Source: Phorcus lineatus (taxonomy: Eukaryota; Mollusca; Gastropoda; Trochida; Trochidae). From it: a stretch of DNA of 64,000 nucleotides. The stretch spans positions 5,896,001 to 5,960,000 of the forward strand of contig OV121092.1 of the NCBI GenBank assembly GCA_921293015.1, in the 5' to 3' direction. This document shows, one piece after another, positions 26,181-39,524 of this stretch; position 1 is the stretch's first letter, and each line of letters starts with the position of its first letter. The position numbers were made by a program, and so were the translations under genes. The notes beneath the pieces were generated by a model. It did no database searches and was not told the DNA's origin. It was given only the letters and a program-made list of their open reading frames with translations.

Positions 26181-27079
26181 GTGATGTCAAAACAATTGTA
26201 ATATCGAGAGCAGGGCATTGTTCAAAATCTTATGTTAAAAGAATATCTCCTTAATGAAATCGTGAAATCAGGGTACAATTATTGATACAATCAAGTCATT
26301 AAGGTCACTTCACATTTACTTCCACCAGGTGCAACCTTCTGGATTGTACTTGTACCAGCCAAATCTTGCACTGATACTGAAATTCATACTAGATTGGACA
26401 CTTACAATTCTCAAATCTTCTTCATCAATGTTGCAATTTTCATGACATAATGATTGAGTGAGCGAGTAATTGAATTTAATGTATAGTATACATCGAATTT
26501 CTCTTAAGGCAACTGTCAAAGAATTTTCAGACATCCTGCTTTCTTGTACATATCTACATTTCTGGCTAGTTGGGTCAAATAAATCGTAAACTCTTTGTGT
26601 AGAGGCCTTTTCATCAATTGCCCTCGTGACCGCTCTTCCAGATTTCATTTACTCCTAAATGAGCAAACAAGCCTTCCTCCATTGGTGTGGTTTGGGACAT
26701 TCCTAAATGGAACATGATTAAGGTCTTTATACAGGGACTTGAATTCATCCTCTATTAAATTGCCCTTTCCTGAATTGGTATGGTTTCCCCCGACAGTAAA
26801 TACATAGGCTGTATAGAAGTTGTACGTTTATAGAAATTACTATTCCACCAAGAGTACCGTACTTTCTCTAACAAGCGTTGGACATAAAGAAGTATTTCAA
26901 CATTAAAAAGTGCAAAAGCTCATGTCCACAAAGGCAGGATTTTGATGTAGAAATTCACACTTATGTAACATTAATGATTTTTGTAGGTCTAAAAGTTTAT
27001 TGTGCAAATTTGTGGTAACAGTGCATTTGGTAGCATTCTACCAGTCTCTAGCACATAACAGAGGCTTTGGTAGGACACT

Positions 27080-27700
27080 GGGCCTCAAGCAAGGAACAAG
27101 GTCTCAAGCAAAGTAAGAGATTCTCCAGTAAGCAAAGGGTCTCAAGAAAATAACAGGGTCTCTAGCAAGTAACATGGTCTCCAGCAAATAACAGGGTCTG
27201 TAGCAGGAAACAGGGACTCAAGCAAATAAGAGGATTTTCAACAAATAACAGGGTCTCAAGCAAGTAACATAGTCTCCAGCAAATAACAGGGTTTCTAGCA
27301 AGAAACAGGGTCTCAAGCAAATAAGAGGGTTTTCAGCAAATAACGGGGTCTCAAGCAAGTAACATGGTCTCCAGCAAATAACAGGGTCTCTAGCAAATAA
27401 CAGGGTCTCAAGAAAATAACAGGGTCTCTAGCAAGTAACATGGTCTCCAGCAAATAACAGGGTCTCTAGCAAGAAACAGGGTCTCGAGCAAATAAGAGGG
27501 TGTTCAGCAAATAACAGGGTCTACCGCAAGTAACAGGGTCTCCAGCAAATAACAGGGTCTGCAGCAAATAACAGGGTCGCTAGCCAGTAACAGGGTCTCC
27601 AGCAAGAAATAGGGTCTCCAGCAAGTAACAGGGTCTCAAGCAAGTAATAGATCCTTTACAAGTAACTTTTTAACCAGCGGGTAATAGGGTCTCAAGAGAG
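27080..27700. repeat. Minisatellite, 18-19 bp unit (AGCAAATAACAGGGTCTC)
   Basis: Roughly thirty units vary around CAGGGTCTC(A/T/C)AGCAA(A/G)TAA. Some are joined into higher-order blocks that include GAGGGTTTTCAGC. No regular spacer is present, so it is not a CRISPR array. Confidence 0.9.
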
Positions 27701-28889
27701 CTTTGAAAAGGTTTGTGAAAGAACCACATGTATCTAAAACAAAGGTCTAGTTGTCTTCCTGGCTACATTCATAAGAGGTGGTATGGTTTGCTCAGTTCAA
27801 AGGAACCTTAAACCCTGTTGGCTTGGTCTAATCAAAGATTCCTCCGCTTGCTGATTAGGGTCAGTTGCTTGCTCCACCATCAGTAAATTGGGAAACATGA
27901 AGACAATGTGTTTATGTTCCTGTGAGTGGTCAACAAAGTCCCGCAGGAATTCCTGACCAATATCTTAATGGGCAGGGGAACTTAGAATCAAATCAAGCAT
28001 TTCCAATAACTGTTCTGTCGAATCTTGATCGTCAAGGGAAATGTGATATAGTTTCATTTCTCAAAAGATATTCAAAGCTAAGGTCATGTTTAAAGAACCT
28101 TACAATAATATTTCATTTCGGATTGAAAAAAAATGATATCATGAATTCAACAAAATCTAGTTCAAGGTTATGAAATATATATAATGATATTTACATACAA
28201 AATTAAATACAGTTCTATTATTTCAAGAATAGATAGCAGAGTCCCAGATCATGTACATGCAACCGACATAAACTTTCTTGTTAAGATGTACATCATTTTC
28301 AGCAATTCCAACCACTATTCCTTATTCATATCATGAAAGTCATAACTAATCATAATCCAATCTTATACTTGGTTGATAACTCGTGATGATATGTTTATAG
28401 TCAAGGGAATGCATAATCAAATCAACTGGTCTCAGTCAGGATAACATGGTCAAAATATCATTACAGCCAGAACAACACGGCACCCAATCTGGAGTTCCTA
28501 TCCACCGTTCTAGATTATTCAGCCCTGAATGGATGAAACATCCCAAGTTTGAGAGGAAATTCTGTCTGCTCTTTTATTGTGGAGATAAGAAAGAATGATC
28601 TTGGGAAGTAGCAGCGCTTTTATCTGATAGAATTCTCCTTCGTGGGTCTGACGAGAGGTGCATTATGGGATATGCTCTTCCTCCCCCATAAGCTTGATTA
28701 TCTGAAACATTGTTCGCCCATCAATTTAATTTACTCAGTCACATTTGAGCCTAGTTTAAGCCAGTGTACATGTGGAGGAAGCTTGAGCCTCTATTGCATT
28801 TCATGTGCGGATGTCAGCAGAGTAATTACGTGCACGGCTCTGAGCCATTGATCTAAAGCGGGAGATATCCCAGACCCGGACTTCGGATA

Positions 28890-29060
28890 TTTTCAATATC
28901 ACCAAAATTACTTTCCATTGATTACGGACCGGTTGCATTCCAGAGCAGGGAGAACCGGCATACACAACAGATGGTTCGTGTTCGAAACCCGGCGATAATT
29001 TCGCCCTTCCATTCCCGACCCATGTTCTTAAAGACCAATCAATGTCCAAGGCATCTAATC
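28890..29060 (+). mobile_element. Possible tRNA-derived SINE relic
   Basis: GC-richer than its surroundings, with a B-box-like GTTCGAAACCCGG at about 28980. No tail or flanking duplication could be assigned, and no second copy was found in the window. Low confidence. Confidence 0.25.
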
Positions 29061-31489
29061 GATACCAAACAGTTTGTGAAGTGACGCGATTATAAACATC
29101 AAACATTTGATGCTTTGCGATCGTTTCTAAAGATTGTAAGCGCCAAAGTTAAACTACTTGCTTCAAGAGCACTTATTCAAAGAGGTTCCTCCTTTCAGGC
29201 CAATAGACTCAGCCGGGTCATTAAACTTTGTCAAAATTGAATTATGTGTCTATTGCAGTCAAAATGGTTACGGAAAATTAAAGAGTGTTGTCAGGGTTTT
29301 TCTAATTTGAAGGGATAGTTTCAATGTGTATATTCAATACTTTTGAAATTTGAGGAATATTCATGAGTATTTTTTCACTTAAACAAGGTAATATAATTCT
29401 GAACGTGACTGGGAGCTGATATTGGTTCACAAGGGTCAAAATATTCACAGACTTCCTTTCAATCCTTCATGTTCCGACATTGATTCTGGAAACTGTTTTT
29501 AAACGATTCCTCTCTGAGCAAATGCAATTTGTACTTTTGAAGGATACAGACATAAAATGATTTGAAACGTTTTTGAGGAGGTTCATGTGGTATGAAAGAG
29601 TGCTTTGCATTTTGGCTTCAAGTGAATGTGTAATTTTCATAATTGGTGCTATAAAAAAGCGACGTTTACTTGGTGGATGTTTTCTTTTCTCATTTGGAAG
29701 ATGGATGGGCTTAAATATTGATCAATAATTTCATGAAATATGAAATTATTGGGGAAAAACATAGATTGACTTAAGGAAAAATAGTCTCATCAATGACACT
29801 AATAATTCTTGGAAAAAAAATGACACAAAATGAACCAATTTTGAGATACATATATTTCTATGTTGAAAATAAGGATTTGAAATAAACCTATCAGAAATCA
29901 TTAGTGAAACTGCATTTATATTTTCTAAGCAAAATTTATCATTTTCAAAAAGTGACAAACATGAAATGATGATAAAAATTAAACTTACAGGAGCAAATCC
30001 TTAAAAAATTCATTTAGATTATAATATTTCTTTAAATACTGAACCTAAAAATAGAACATTATTGGAAAGACCCTGCTCTATGAGTTCTGCTACTACAAGA
30101 GAATATTCCAGTATCTTCTAGACTGTTGGAAACATACCTTCAGCCGTGGTCATGTTTACGAGTATTAATCTAAAAGCTGGGTAAATTTGGTTTTAAAAAC
30201 TAGAGCCATGAGCTCTGAAGCGTCACAGTCTATATTACTGTTTGATATCAAAGACTATTATACCTATTTCTCCAGGTGAACCCAAAACTTCGGGCATGAC
30301 ACAAAGATGACTTAATACGAAAGATGGGTATCGATCCTCATTTCTATATCACAATTTATTGCGATACAGAAAAGCGTATTGCAATATGTATTGCAATATA
30401 TTGGTACTTCTAATGTTTTAGTTTTTCCATGTTCTCTTGACTAAATAACTGCAATTAGAACAGTGATCAATGCTCAACTGGACGTCGTTTGTAAAGAGAG
30501 ATAATTCAGTGACTGGTTTCATACTTTTATCATGTCTGTTCATTTTTACTTTATACCGATATACCGATATTATCGCGCACCCTTACTTAATAATAAATTT
30601 GTAAAAAATCTATCAAACTGAAACATTTTCCCAAACTTATAATACAAACTTGAAAAAAATGTACTGCAGGAAACTTTGAGCCATAGTCATTAGAACAAGA
30701 ATTCCAAACAGTAAGGGTACAACACTTGAGGCAAACCATTCCATATTTTCTTGCAATTATCATTTATCATTATCATTTAAGCTAAGCAACCAAAACAGAA
30801 AAATATCAGACAAAATCTTACATAGTGTAATAAAGAAGTTTAGACGGTTGGTGTTTCACAAAAAGTAATAACAAAGAATCAAACTTGAAGATTGGCTACA
30901 AAAATCGCAAACACATAAACAGATGCCAAGAAGGTTTGGTAGAGAAGATGTTTGAATTTGAAACATGGAGAGAAAAGCAACATGGCTGCCGATTCCTGGA
31001 AGATAAATCAACAAACACACAGAGGTAGTGAAATGTCAGAAGTCAGAAGGCACTGTACTTAACACATGTACTGCACCAGTACTGGAGAAGAGAGCTTGTC
31101 CACTTAGACTGGAAATTAAGTCTTTGCAGTTTTCATATGCAAGGTAGATTTCATAATATGATTAGATATAGTAAATAGGTTACAATTCTTTTGTATTCTA
31201 CTCAAAACCAGATCAACTGAGCCTATACTGTTGAAGAGATGTAGTCTCTACAGAGGGTAAAATCTTCTATTATGGAATCTGAAGAGTAAAATACAAGGGG
31301 AACTATTTATATATTTTTTATCAATTTTTTATTTTTTATTTTTTTAAACAATAAGTTGACTTCCCAATGAACCAGTCGAATTTACTGTTCTCTACAATAT
31401 TTGTATATCTCAAAACCATTTAGTATACAAATAATTCATTTCAATTAACATGTACATACATACTACCAACCAGATCATCTTGAAAACAA

Positions 31490-33230
31490 ATACATCTTTT
31501 TATTCAATAATTTTTAGATGTCAAAAATCATCCAATAACCTCAAATCGAAGTTTGAACAAAGATTTGACCAACATTTGTATTTTCTAAATGTCTCCTTGA
31601 ACGTGCGATCAATCAAAGACCAGAATTTCACTTTTTCATGTGATGAACCTTTACTTAACTCAACCCTGTGTAGAAGACAATACAGAGCTATTTCACCTAT
31701 CAACCCATCTACTAAAAATACATCTAAGTTTGTCATCAACTAGCAATCCAACAAAATAAAATCTATTATTATTTCAAGTGATCTACCATATCATCTAACT
31801 ATAACTGTACAACAAAACAGAGCACTTTTTCAGCTCTAAACACATCAACTAAAACTAGCCATCCAATAACATTAAATTTATCACTACCTCAAGTGATGAA
31901 CCGTGACTATAACTGCTGTAGAACACTATACACAGCTCTATTTCACCCATAACCAATCCAATCAAATAAGGTATCTTGTCATCAACCAGTTATCCAAAGA
32001 AGAATAAATCATCAATAGTTCAAGTGATGCGCCTTCAACATAAGTAAACTATATAAGAACTTTTAAGATACAAGGATTAAGACTACTTCCAACTTTCAAC
32101 CCAACCACTAAAAGAACATCTTGTCATCAACAAGCTGTCCAAGTAGACTAGAATACATCACTTTATCAACTGATGAACCATCATATAACTTAGACATCTC
32201 TGTAGTATACTTCATCTACCAACCCATTAAATAAACAGTAATCTTGTCATCAACTAGCCGTCCAACGAAGACTAGAATATATCCCTATATCAAGTGATGT
32301 ACCATCAACCTAAGTAACTATAACACTTTATAGTGTTACTTCCTCTATCAAGCCATTAATAAACAGTAATCATGTCGTCAACTAGCAGTCCAAGGAAGAC
32401 TAGAATATATCCCTATATCAAGTGGTGTACCATCAACCTAAGTACCTATAACACTTCTGTAGTGTTACTTCCTCTATCAAGCCATTAATAAACAGTAATC
32501 ATGTCATCAACTAGTCGTCCAAGGAAGACTAGAATATATCCCTATATCAAGTGATGTACCATCAACCTAAGTAACTATAACACTTCTGTAGTGTTACTTC
32601 CTCTATCAACCCATTAGATAAAAGGTAATCTTGTCTTCAACTAGTCGTCCAACGAAGACTAGAATATATCCCTATAGTAAGTGATGTACCATCAACCTAA
32701 GTAACTATAAAACTTTACAGTGTTACTTCCTCTATCAACCCATTAAATAAACAGTAATCTTGTCATCAACTAGCCGTCCAACGAAGACTAGAATATATCC
32801 CTATATCAAGTGATGTACCATCAACCTAAGTAACTATAACTTTATAGTGTTACTTCCTCTATCAAGCCATTAATAAACAGTAATCATGTCATCAACTAGC
32901 CATCCAACGAAGACTAGAATATATCCCTACATCAAGTGATGTACCATCAACCTAAGTAAATATAACACTTCTGTAGTGTTACTTCATCTGTCAACCTTCT
33001 GTAGAAGAAATACAGCACAATTTTACCTACCAATTGAACCCATCCAATAAATGAAATCTTGTCATAAACTATAGCCATCCTGAGAAATACATTTTATCCT
33101 TATTTCAAGTGATGAACCATCACCTAATTATAAGTGGTATTTCAGCTTTAAACCATGACTATAACTTCTGTAGAAGACTATACAGTATTATTTCACCTAT
33201 CAACCAATCTACTAAAAGGACAATGTTCGG
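31490..33230. repeat. Tandem array, about 125-130 bp unit, roughly ten copies
   Basis: GTCATCAACTAGCCGTCCAA-type phrases recur near 32247, 32376, 32504, 32634, 32763 and 32888, about 125-130 bp apart, with diverged copies out to 31734 and 33062. Each unit contains AGAATATATCCCTATATCAA and AGTGTTACTTCCTCTATCAA. The central six copies are nearly identical while the edges are decayed, as expected from unequal exchange. Confidence 0.9.
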
Positions 33231-35314
33231 TGCAAGTGATAAACATCAGCGGTAGTTGCCAAATCTGGTAATCATGTATGTCGCGGAATCTGTAAAAGCT
33301 AAATATAATTATCTGGGCTTCGGTACAAGATCAGTCAAAGAAAAATGGGTTAATATAAAACGCTAGAGAAAGGTCAACCAGCCAATGGCTGTATACTGTA
33401 GGATTTCTTCCACAGGCTTCTAAGGATAAAACGACCATTTTCCAGAAGCATGGTTCCTAACACTGAAGATATAACCAGATTCATATGCTTTAATCATTGT
33501 TAGCACTGCTCAGAGTTTTACAAAGGTCAATGAAGCTTTATCTGCCCTCAAGAAGGATATCGTTATGCGAAATATGGCAGATTTGGTATTGGTAGCATAT
33601 TCAGATGAACTCACAATTATATATATTCTTGAAAGGATTATTTGGAAATTTGGTTTGGTTTTGACATGAAATAATTCATTGTGAGAATAAAAAGATTTTT
33701 AAGGGTCTTAAAACATTTTTGGATTGTAGTGTTTCAGTTAAATTTCATGCCTCTGTAGCAAACATAGGCTCAGGAAGCATTTTTGGTAGAGCTTATACTA
33801 CTAGATTCATACGAATCATGAATTATTCAAATTCAACTAGGAATCAAAAACTATATGAAATGAAATATTTGAAATGAAAATATGTTAATTAGTCCATTGG
33901 TTGAAAAGATCAAGGACAAATATATATAAAAAAATCATCATTGTTCAGAAATGAATTTCAACCATTTAAAACAAGTTTGATTGAAAGAGTTATTGACATT
34001 TAGATATATTTGTTCTCAACTGAGTAACATTTACCAAGTACAAATAAAAATTGGGACAAATATTCTAATTCAAATTTTCTCTATTTCTCACGTGTTTGAA
34101 AAATGTTATTAAAACTTCTAACAAAAAGTCTCTTTTGTTAATAACAAATAAGTTGATAATCAACAAAATTCCATGTATCCACTGTCCAAATTAAAATTCA
34201 TTGAAAACATAATTTACAAAGATAGAATCACTAAACAAGTAATTAACAACCCTGACAAAAAAAGCTGCCATATGGCCATAAAAAAACATGCCTTATTTTC
34301 AACAAATTTGTTATGAATGATTAATCTTTTTCAACATCTCTTCTTTCAAAATGCAATAAAGAAACATCCTTATTATCACTTTAAAACAATGCATTGACAC
34401 ATGGGAGGACAAATAGAAGCTATTTACGACAATAACAACAACCCAACTCATGAAATAAGAGGACCCTGGGGATGAAATTACATCTCAGAGACCAAGACAT
34501 TGACAGCGGTGACGTTTTATTGAGTTGCGGCAAGAAGAGCCTCTGTCTGGAAATTTCCTTCTGACCAAAAGGAGAAAGATGCCACTTGTCTTAAACATCA
34601 ACACCAATTTCATTTATGGATGTAGATTGTTTTCAAAAAAACAAAACAACCTTTAAGCATTATTGTCAAAAATCATTTTTAATTTTGTATTGATCATTAT
34701 TGTCAACATTTTGAAAATACTTTAAAGGATAATTCCCACAATGATTTTATTAAAGATACAGTTAAATTGTCAACTTTTAAAATTGGTTTATGTTGTTGGG
34801 GTCAAATATGTCAAACTACATAAATGTTGTTGTTAATTGAGAGTTAGTGGTTGTGTCTGAAAATCGCCATCTCAATGCTGAACAGTTCATTACAGTGACT
34901 GTAATGGTAACTTGTTGATCTGAAACAGGACAATGGCCCTAGCAATGACTAAAAGGTAATTTTGGAAATTTTTTTACAGCAGACACAAAGACAAATATGG
35001 ATTGGAAGTATATAGTTGGTCAATTAATTGATGTGTATGGGACTTGGAATTTTGACTTCTTCTCATTTATAAAAGAAAACAACATAATTTTGGCACATAA
35101 GAGATAAAGATATATTGAGTCTACTCACACCTCAAACATATTTCAAATGTGAATTTATCTTTTTCAAAACATTAAGACACTAGATATTTACACAACAAGG
35201 TAAACTCAATATTTCAGCAACATCAAGTTCTGGTTAATTCATTACTTACCAAGTTTAAGGAAATTCAAAGTACTGGAGCCATGCAGATATTCGTAAAATC
35301 ATTGCAAACTTCAA

Positions 35315-35690
35315 AATTCAATGGAAAAAAACACCAACTAATCTAAACTGTTTACGTTCAATTCTTCAGAAGTGTCAACTTCTAAAAAAAAAAATCTTTA
35401 CATGACTCAATCAGCTGTCATGAAATTTTAATAAGTTTTGAAATTTGTGGATATTTCCTAAATCATTTGGACTCCAAAAATGCACAAATTGACGTATTAC
35501 CACAAAACACTGAAAAGATTTCACCTGTTCACGTTCAGTTATTCAGAAGTGTCAACCACTAATAAAATTAACAAATATATGGCTTAATCAGCTGTCATGA
35601 GATTTTTTTAAGTTTTGAAATTTTTGAAATTATTTAGAATTATTTGAACCTCAAAATACCTAATTCACCAAATTTATGCCAAAACAGTGA
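35315..35690. repeat. Two-copy direct repeat, about 185 bp
   Basis: Ordered blocks (TTCAGAAGTGTCAAC, CAATCAGCTGTCATGA, AAGTTTTGAAATTT) appear first around 35360-35440 and again around 35540-35620. Both copies are diverged. No coding potential. Confidence 0.7.
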
Positions 35691-36691
35691 AAACAACCTC
35701 ACCTTCTCAAACACCCAGAGCTCCTGCAAAACTTACGGATCACTTGTATTGCTCTTTTTGTTATGATTCGTTCAAATCATGCTACATGTGGTTACATTTT
35801 ATTTTCCCAATATCCTGCCGAAACAGAAATCAATGTTAACGTGATTATTAAAACGAGACCTGGCTCCTTGGCAATTCTGTTCGAGGCCAACACGAGGCCA
35901 AAAACGATCTCATCAACGGCTGATGAAATACGTAATTGATGGATAATTTCTCGGAAACCAGACAACCCTTACGAATATAACAAAGGGCTGGCGTTTTATT
36001 TTGAGAAAATTTATCGTTGATAAGACTTGATCTAATACAAGATTTACCATGATGTTTTTATGCAATTTTCTCTTTCAAAAAATGTCTCACGCTATCGTTT
36101 CAGCAATATGCATCACGTTACGAGGATATCTTCTGTACGACTGATGTGATGTTCCGATATCTTGTTCTTGACTAGAGGTTTGCAATGTAGACAATTTTGT
36201 GAAAGTTAAGTTAGACTTATTATTTAGAATTGATTTGACAACATGAATTATTAGACTGATAAGGTATACTTTTAATGAGTGAAATCTTATCTATTATCAG
36301 ATGATAATAATGTTTCATATAAAAAGTAAGGATAAATAATGTTATAGAGGTTCAATAGAGCAAATTTTTAAACCAAATTGATTAAAAAAGATTCGCAGCA
36401 GAAAATTTACAAAACTTACATAGCTTTTTAAAAAAATAGAAACTATAACACATGAATCAATATTTTTAATGGTAGAAATTCCTTTTAAATGTCAAATAAT
36501 TCAATATCTTATATCATACTCTTACTTTTGATGATAAGAAAGATGATAATCATGATTATGATGATGTTAATAATAATAACTTTTTATTATCCTAGTAAGA
36601 TATGAACATAAGGAAAATTCGTTTTGTTCTCACAGCCACATGCAGTGCAACATCGATTCAAGTTATTTTCATCTTTTAACGTACGTTGATA

Positions 36692-36766
36692 TAAGGTGAA
36701 TGGGAATCGAACCCCAGCCTCCCTGGTGACGTTCAGACACTTTAACAACTGAGCTATATCCCCCTA
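36692..36766 (-). mobile_element. tRNA-derived SINE head
   Basis: On the minus strand this reads like a tRNA: GGGGGATATAGCTCAGTTG (A-box region) and GGGGTTCGATTCCCATTCAC (B box and T arm). The acceptor ends pair only partly and no clean anticodon stem is visible, so a SINE promoter or tRNA pseudogene is more likely than a working tRNA. It lies next to the SINE relic at 36890-37110. Confidence 0.6.
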
Positions 36767-36889
36767 TAAACTTGCTCTTATAACTGGTGTTGGGAAAGTT
36801 CAACCAAGGTTATTTTGTCCCCAGGGAAAGTTTTGACTGGGGAAGAAATGGCCTGCTACACCAGAAACCACATGCCCGAATACATACAC

Positions 36890-37110
36890 TGACATCAAAA
36901 CTAGCATCTAGATTGTAGGAAGAAAGCCAACACCACCCATGTTGCAATACATTGTGATGAAACTTGCAAGCGTTGGAGGTCGCGAAGTGGAATTTAATTG
37001 CCTGGCCTCCAAACATGCACATAGAACACAAGAACAGATAAAGACTCCTAAATCTGATGGGATTTAAATGCCAGACTGCATGATCCACACTCAAATGCCA
37101 AAATTATGAC
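36890..37110 (-). mobile_element. Old copy of the 22312-type SINE
   Basis: Recognisable order of blocks relative to 22312-22611: CTAG..T.GTAGGAAGAAAGCC, CATTGTGATGAAACTTGCAAGCGT, and GATGGGATTTAAATGCCAGA standing for the B-box region. Divergence is high and no target-site duplication is visible. Confidence 0.6.
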
Positions 37111-38184
37111 ATAGTTTGTGATCCTGAAAAAATGGCAAAACACATCGAGGAGAAACTGATCCACTTGGATATAAATGTAAGCCAAATTTGAGATGTTATG
37201 ACGTCATTTTCACAGTCTTCACTAGGTAATCACCTATTCACAGTGCCGCAGTGTGATGACGTGCCAGAAATCATTCATCTCCAATAATTTGGGAAGAAAA
37301 AATTTTTAAGGAGAAAATCCAACAATTTATCAACGGAAGACGACATTTCAAGAAAAAAAAGACCTTATTTTCTCTTTCAAAGTCAATGGAAGACGAGAAA
37401 ATTTAACTTAAAACTTACGTAGCAATAAATCCAATGAAAGAAGTGTAATCACACAGAACTCCCATTTTGAAACGTTGAACTATTTATCCCAACATTCTTG
37501 CTGACTGGAGACCAACTCTACACAATATCAGATTGTTCTTGTCAACTTTGACAGCAATGTCAGATCTGTTGTCTGTCGCCAACATGGTTATGACAAGCAC
37601 ACCTTGTTGTTCTGACTGGAATTTCACCTTTCGCTAACGAGTATCTGACTTCAGTCGATACCTGAGGGAAAATCCAGCTATCAAAAGTATTTTTCCCCTC
37701 AACATTATAAAATTGAAAATGAAATATATCTCTTGTTGATAAAGAGTTTTATCTTCCTCTTATGGTTATCGAAGATTAGTAAATTCCTGAGGAAAAGTAT
37801 GTCTTTAATAGTGTTCCCAGAATATCAGAGTTCTGACAATATGAGAGATATTCAAGTTTTATCAAAAGTGTTTTTCATAGTTTAAAGCTTTGATATTGTT
37901 GCAACTGAGAAGATGAGTATGATCTGATAATGAAAGTAAAGGTCATCTTTCAATGACAAATATCAGAGATGAAAGGGAAAATGTTTTGTTTTCAGTTTTT
38001 ACAACATTTTTATTATTGCAAATGATAACATATCTCATAATTATTAAATTTTAATATTCTACTGATGAGAATTGCTATAGGTGTGAATTTATCTACAGGA
38101 GGGGTTTGTTCAATAATTTCATTTTACTTGACCAATACAACAATAACTAGCTAATAAAATTGCATATGTATTTGGTGTCATATC

Positions 38185-38500
38185 TTTTACCCATCTGGTT
38201 AATCATAAGTGATGACATATTTTTAATAGGAGCACATGTGCACTTATCACTTTTGACGTCATCAAACCATTATTCGTGATGTCACTGTTTCAGGTCGTGC
38301 AGGCCGTTTTCTGAATATTTCCATGCGTTTTAATATACGAGATTTTGTAATAAAGAAATTATTACCCTAGGCAGTGTGTCATATGACTATTACAAAACTC
38401 GCGCAAATTTGTGTATAACCCTTGCTCCATTGATTGAAAAAATGTACACGCGTTTCGTAAAAGTCATATGACACACTTCCTTGGGTATTAATCTCTATTA
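38185..38500 (+). mobile_element. Fold-back/MITE element, family A, with long hairpin
   Basis: Begins TTACCCATCTGGTTAATCAT and ends CTTGGGTATTAATCTC. The right 140 bp form an inverted repeat: GTGTGTCATATGACTATTAC near 38381 pairs with GTAAAAGTCATATGACACAC near 38460. Single-stranded, it would fold into a hairpin with an AT-rich loop. It lies about 570 bp downstream of a PKD exon's donor, within the intron. Confidence 0.7.
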
Positions 38501-39073
38501 CTTTAGCCACTCAACAAGTATGTAAATGCAAGTTCTCATATTTACCGGTATGCATCTGTGACACCACTAAACTTTTGTTTTGTATGTCAATGACCATCTT
38601 TGAATAAATTGTGATTCATCAAGACAGATAAACTGTATGGGTGATCAACTTTTTCTTTTCAATTTCTTTTTTTTTTGTATGGGTCTATATACATAGCATG
38701 TATTTCAAGCATGATTTGTCAACTTAGATGAAAGATGACATGAAAGTGGTTGATTCACTGGGGTTGGGGATGTTTGGCTGTTTGAACCCCAACTCCCATT
38801 TGGAATTATCTTTTAACAAATTGCAAGTAGAAGATTGAACCGCTTCAAATTCCTGGACTCGTCTCTATATTAGTGTTTCAACTACAAGATGAACAGAAGA
38901 CTAAAATACACCAAAATGCATATAGAATATTGACAACATTTTCAACCTCATTCTGACCTCAAAGAAGGCAAGTAAACTAGATGTATCGCTCGTCAACTTA
39001 AACTTAAACAGAGACCTGAAAATAAACTGAAATGCAAATCGAATATTGATGACATCCTCAAACGACTTCTCAC

Positions 39074-39399
39074 CTTAACGATGGCGTGGCAGTGCAGATC
39101 CTTACAACCTGGAGTAACAAGGTATTCTTCCAGATCCTCCGATCCAGACTTGCCGTGCTGGAGGTTAAAAGTCAACTTTGTTCCCACGGATACACTGACT
39201 TCCAAAGCGAGGCTGACATTGACAAATGCAGCAATGACAGGCACATCAGACAACAAGTTGTCGAAAGTTTCAGAGATGCATGATGGGAGATTATCAGACT
39301 CGTTGAGCGGGACGATTTGAAGATCGCGAGGAGCGGGGAGGATGACCGTCACATTGTACTGGCGCGTCAACGAGGATATGGCATTACTCGCTGTTACCT
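39074..39399 (-). CDS. PKD-repeat protein, exon with the end of one repeat and most of the next
   Basis: The acceptor side on the minus strand reads TTTATTTCAGAG, so the exon begins at 39399 (first AG, phase 1) or 39397 (second AG, phase 0). It ends at AAG|GTGAGAAG in phase 0 and joins in frame to 15710-15796. It encodes about 108 residues: VTASNAISSLTRQYNVTV closes one PKD repeat, and the rest (from VILPAPRDLQIV to CKDLHCHAIVK) begins another that the 15.7-kb exon completes. There are several N-x-S/T sites and a cysteine pair (GCKDLHC). The opposite-strand transposase gene starts only 126 bp upstream of this acceptor. Confidence 0.9.
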
Positions 39400-39524
39400 C
39401 TGAAATAAAAATATCAGATTAAAGACGTTCCGAACGTTTGTCGACGCGCAGTTTTTTTGCGCATCATACACGAATTTTTACAAGTACGAATTACCTCCCT
39501 TGGTTAGCGTCCTTAACAACAACA
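39400..39524 (+). promoter_or_regulatory. Short CpG-rich 5' flank of the transposase-exonuclease gene
   Basis: The stretch is clearly richer in CpG than the surrounding intron. It holds a near-perfect palindrome ACGTTCCGAACGT (39424-39436), a small hairpin GCGCAGTTTTTTTGCGC, and TTACCTCCCTTGG just before the coding start. Position and composition suggest the promoter and 5'UTR; no TATA box is evident. It overlaps the branch-point/pyrimidine region of the opposite-strand PKD intron. Confidence 0.4.

Larger units (their letters stand above)
15797..39073 (-). other. PKD-gene intron, 23.3 kb
   Basis: A very long intron between two phase-0 junctions. I searched it for PKD-type exons and found none that also have splice sites. 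It is filled with the separately listed SINEs, fold-back elements and minisatellites. The unlisted stretches (for example 15800-18800, 23000-24500, 29100-31400, 33250-35300, 37150-38150) are AT-rich and show no supported gene. Confidence 0.65.

Noticed and set aside
26316..26648. 110-codon minus-strand ORF ending EGCTWWK
   Set aside because: It looks somewhat protein-like but matches no family I know, lies in a long intron of the same-strand PKD gene, and lacks PKD motifs and clear splice sites. It could be a relic; not supported as a gene.
27080..27700. Regularly repeated short units, checked as a CRISPR array
   Set aside because: There are no unique spacers; the units are contiguous and the genome is eukaryotic.
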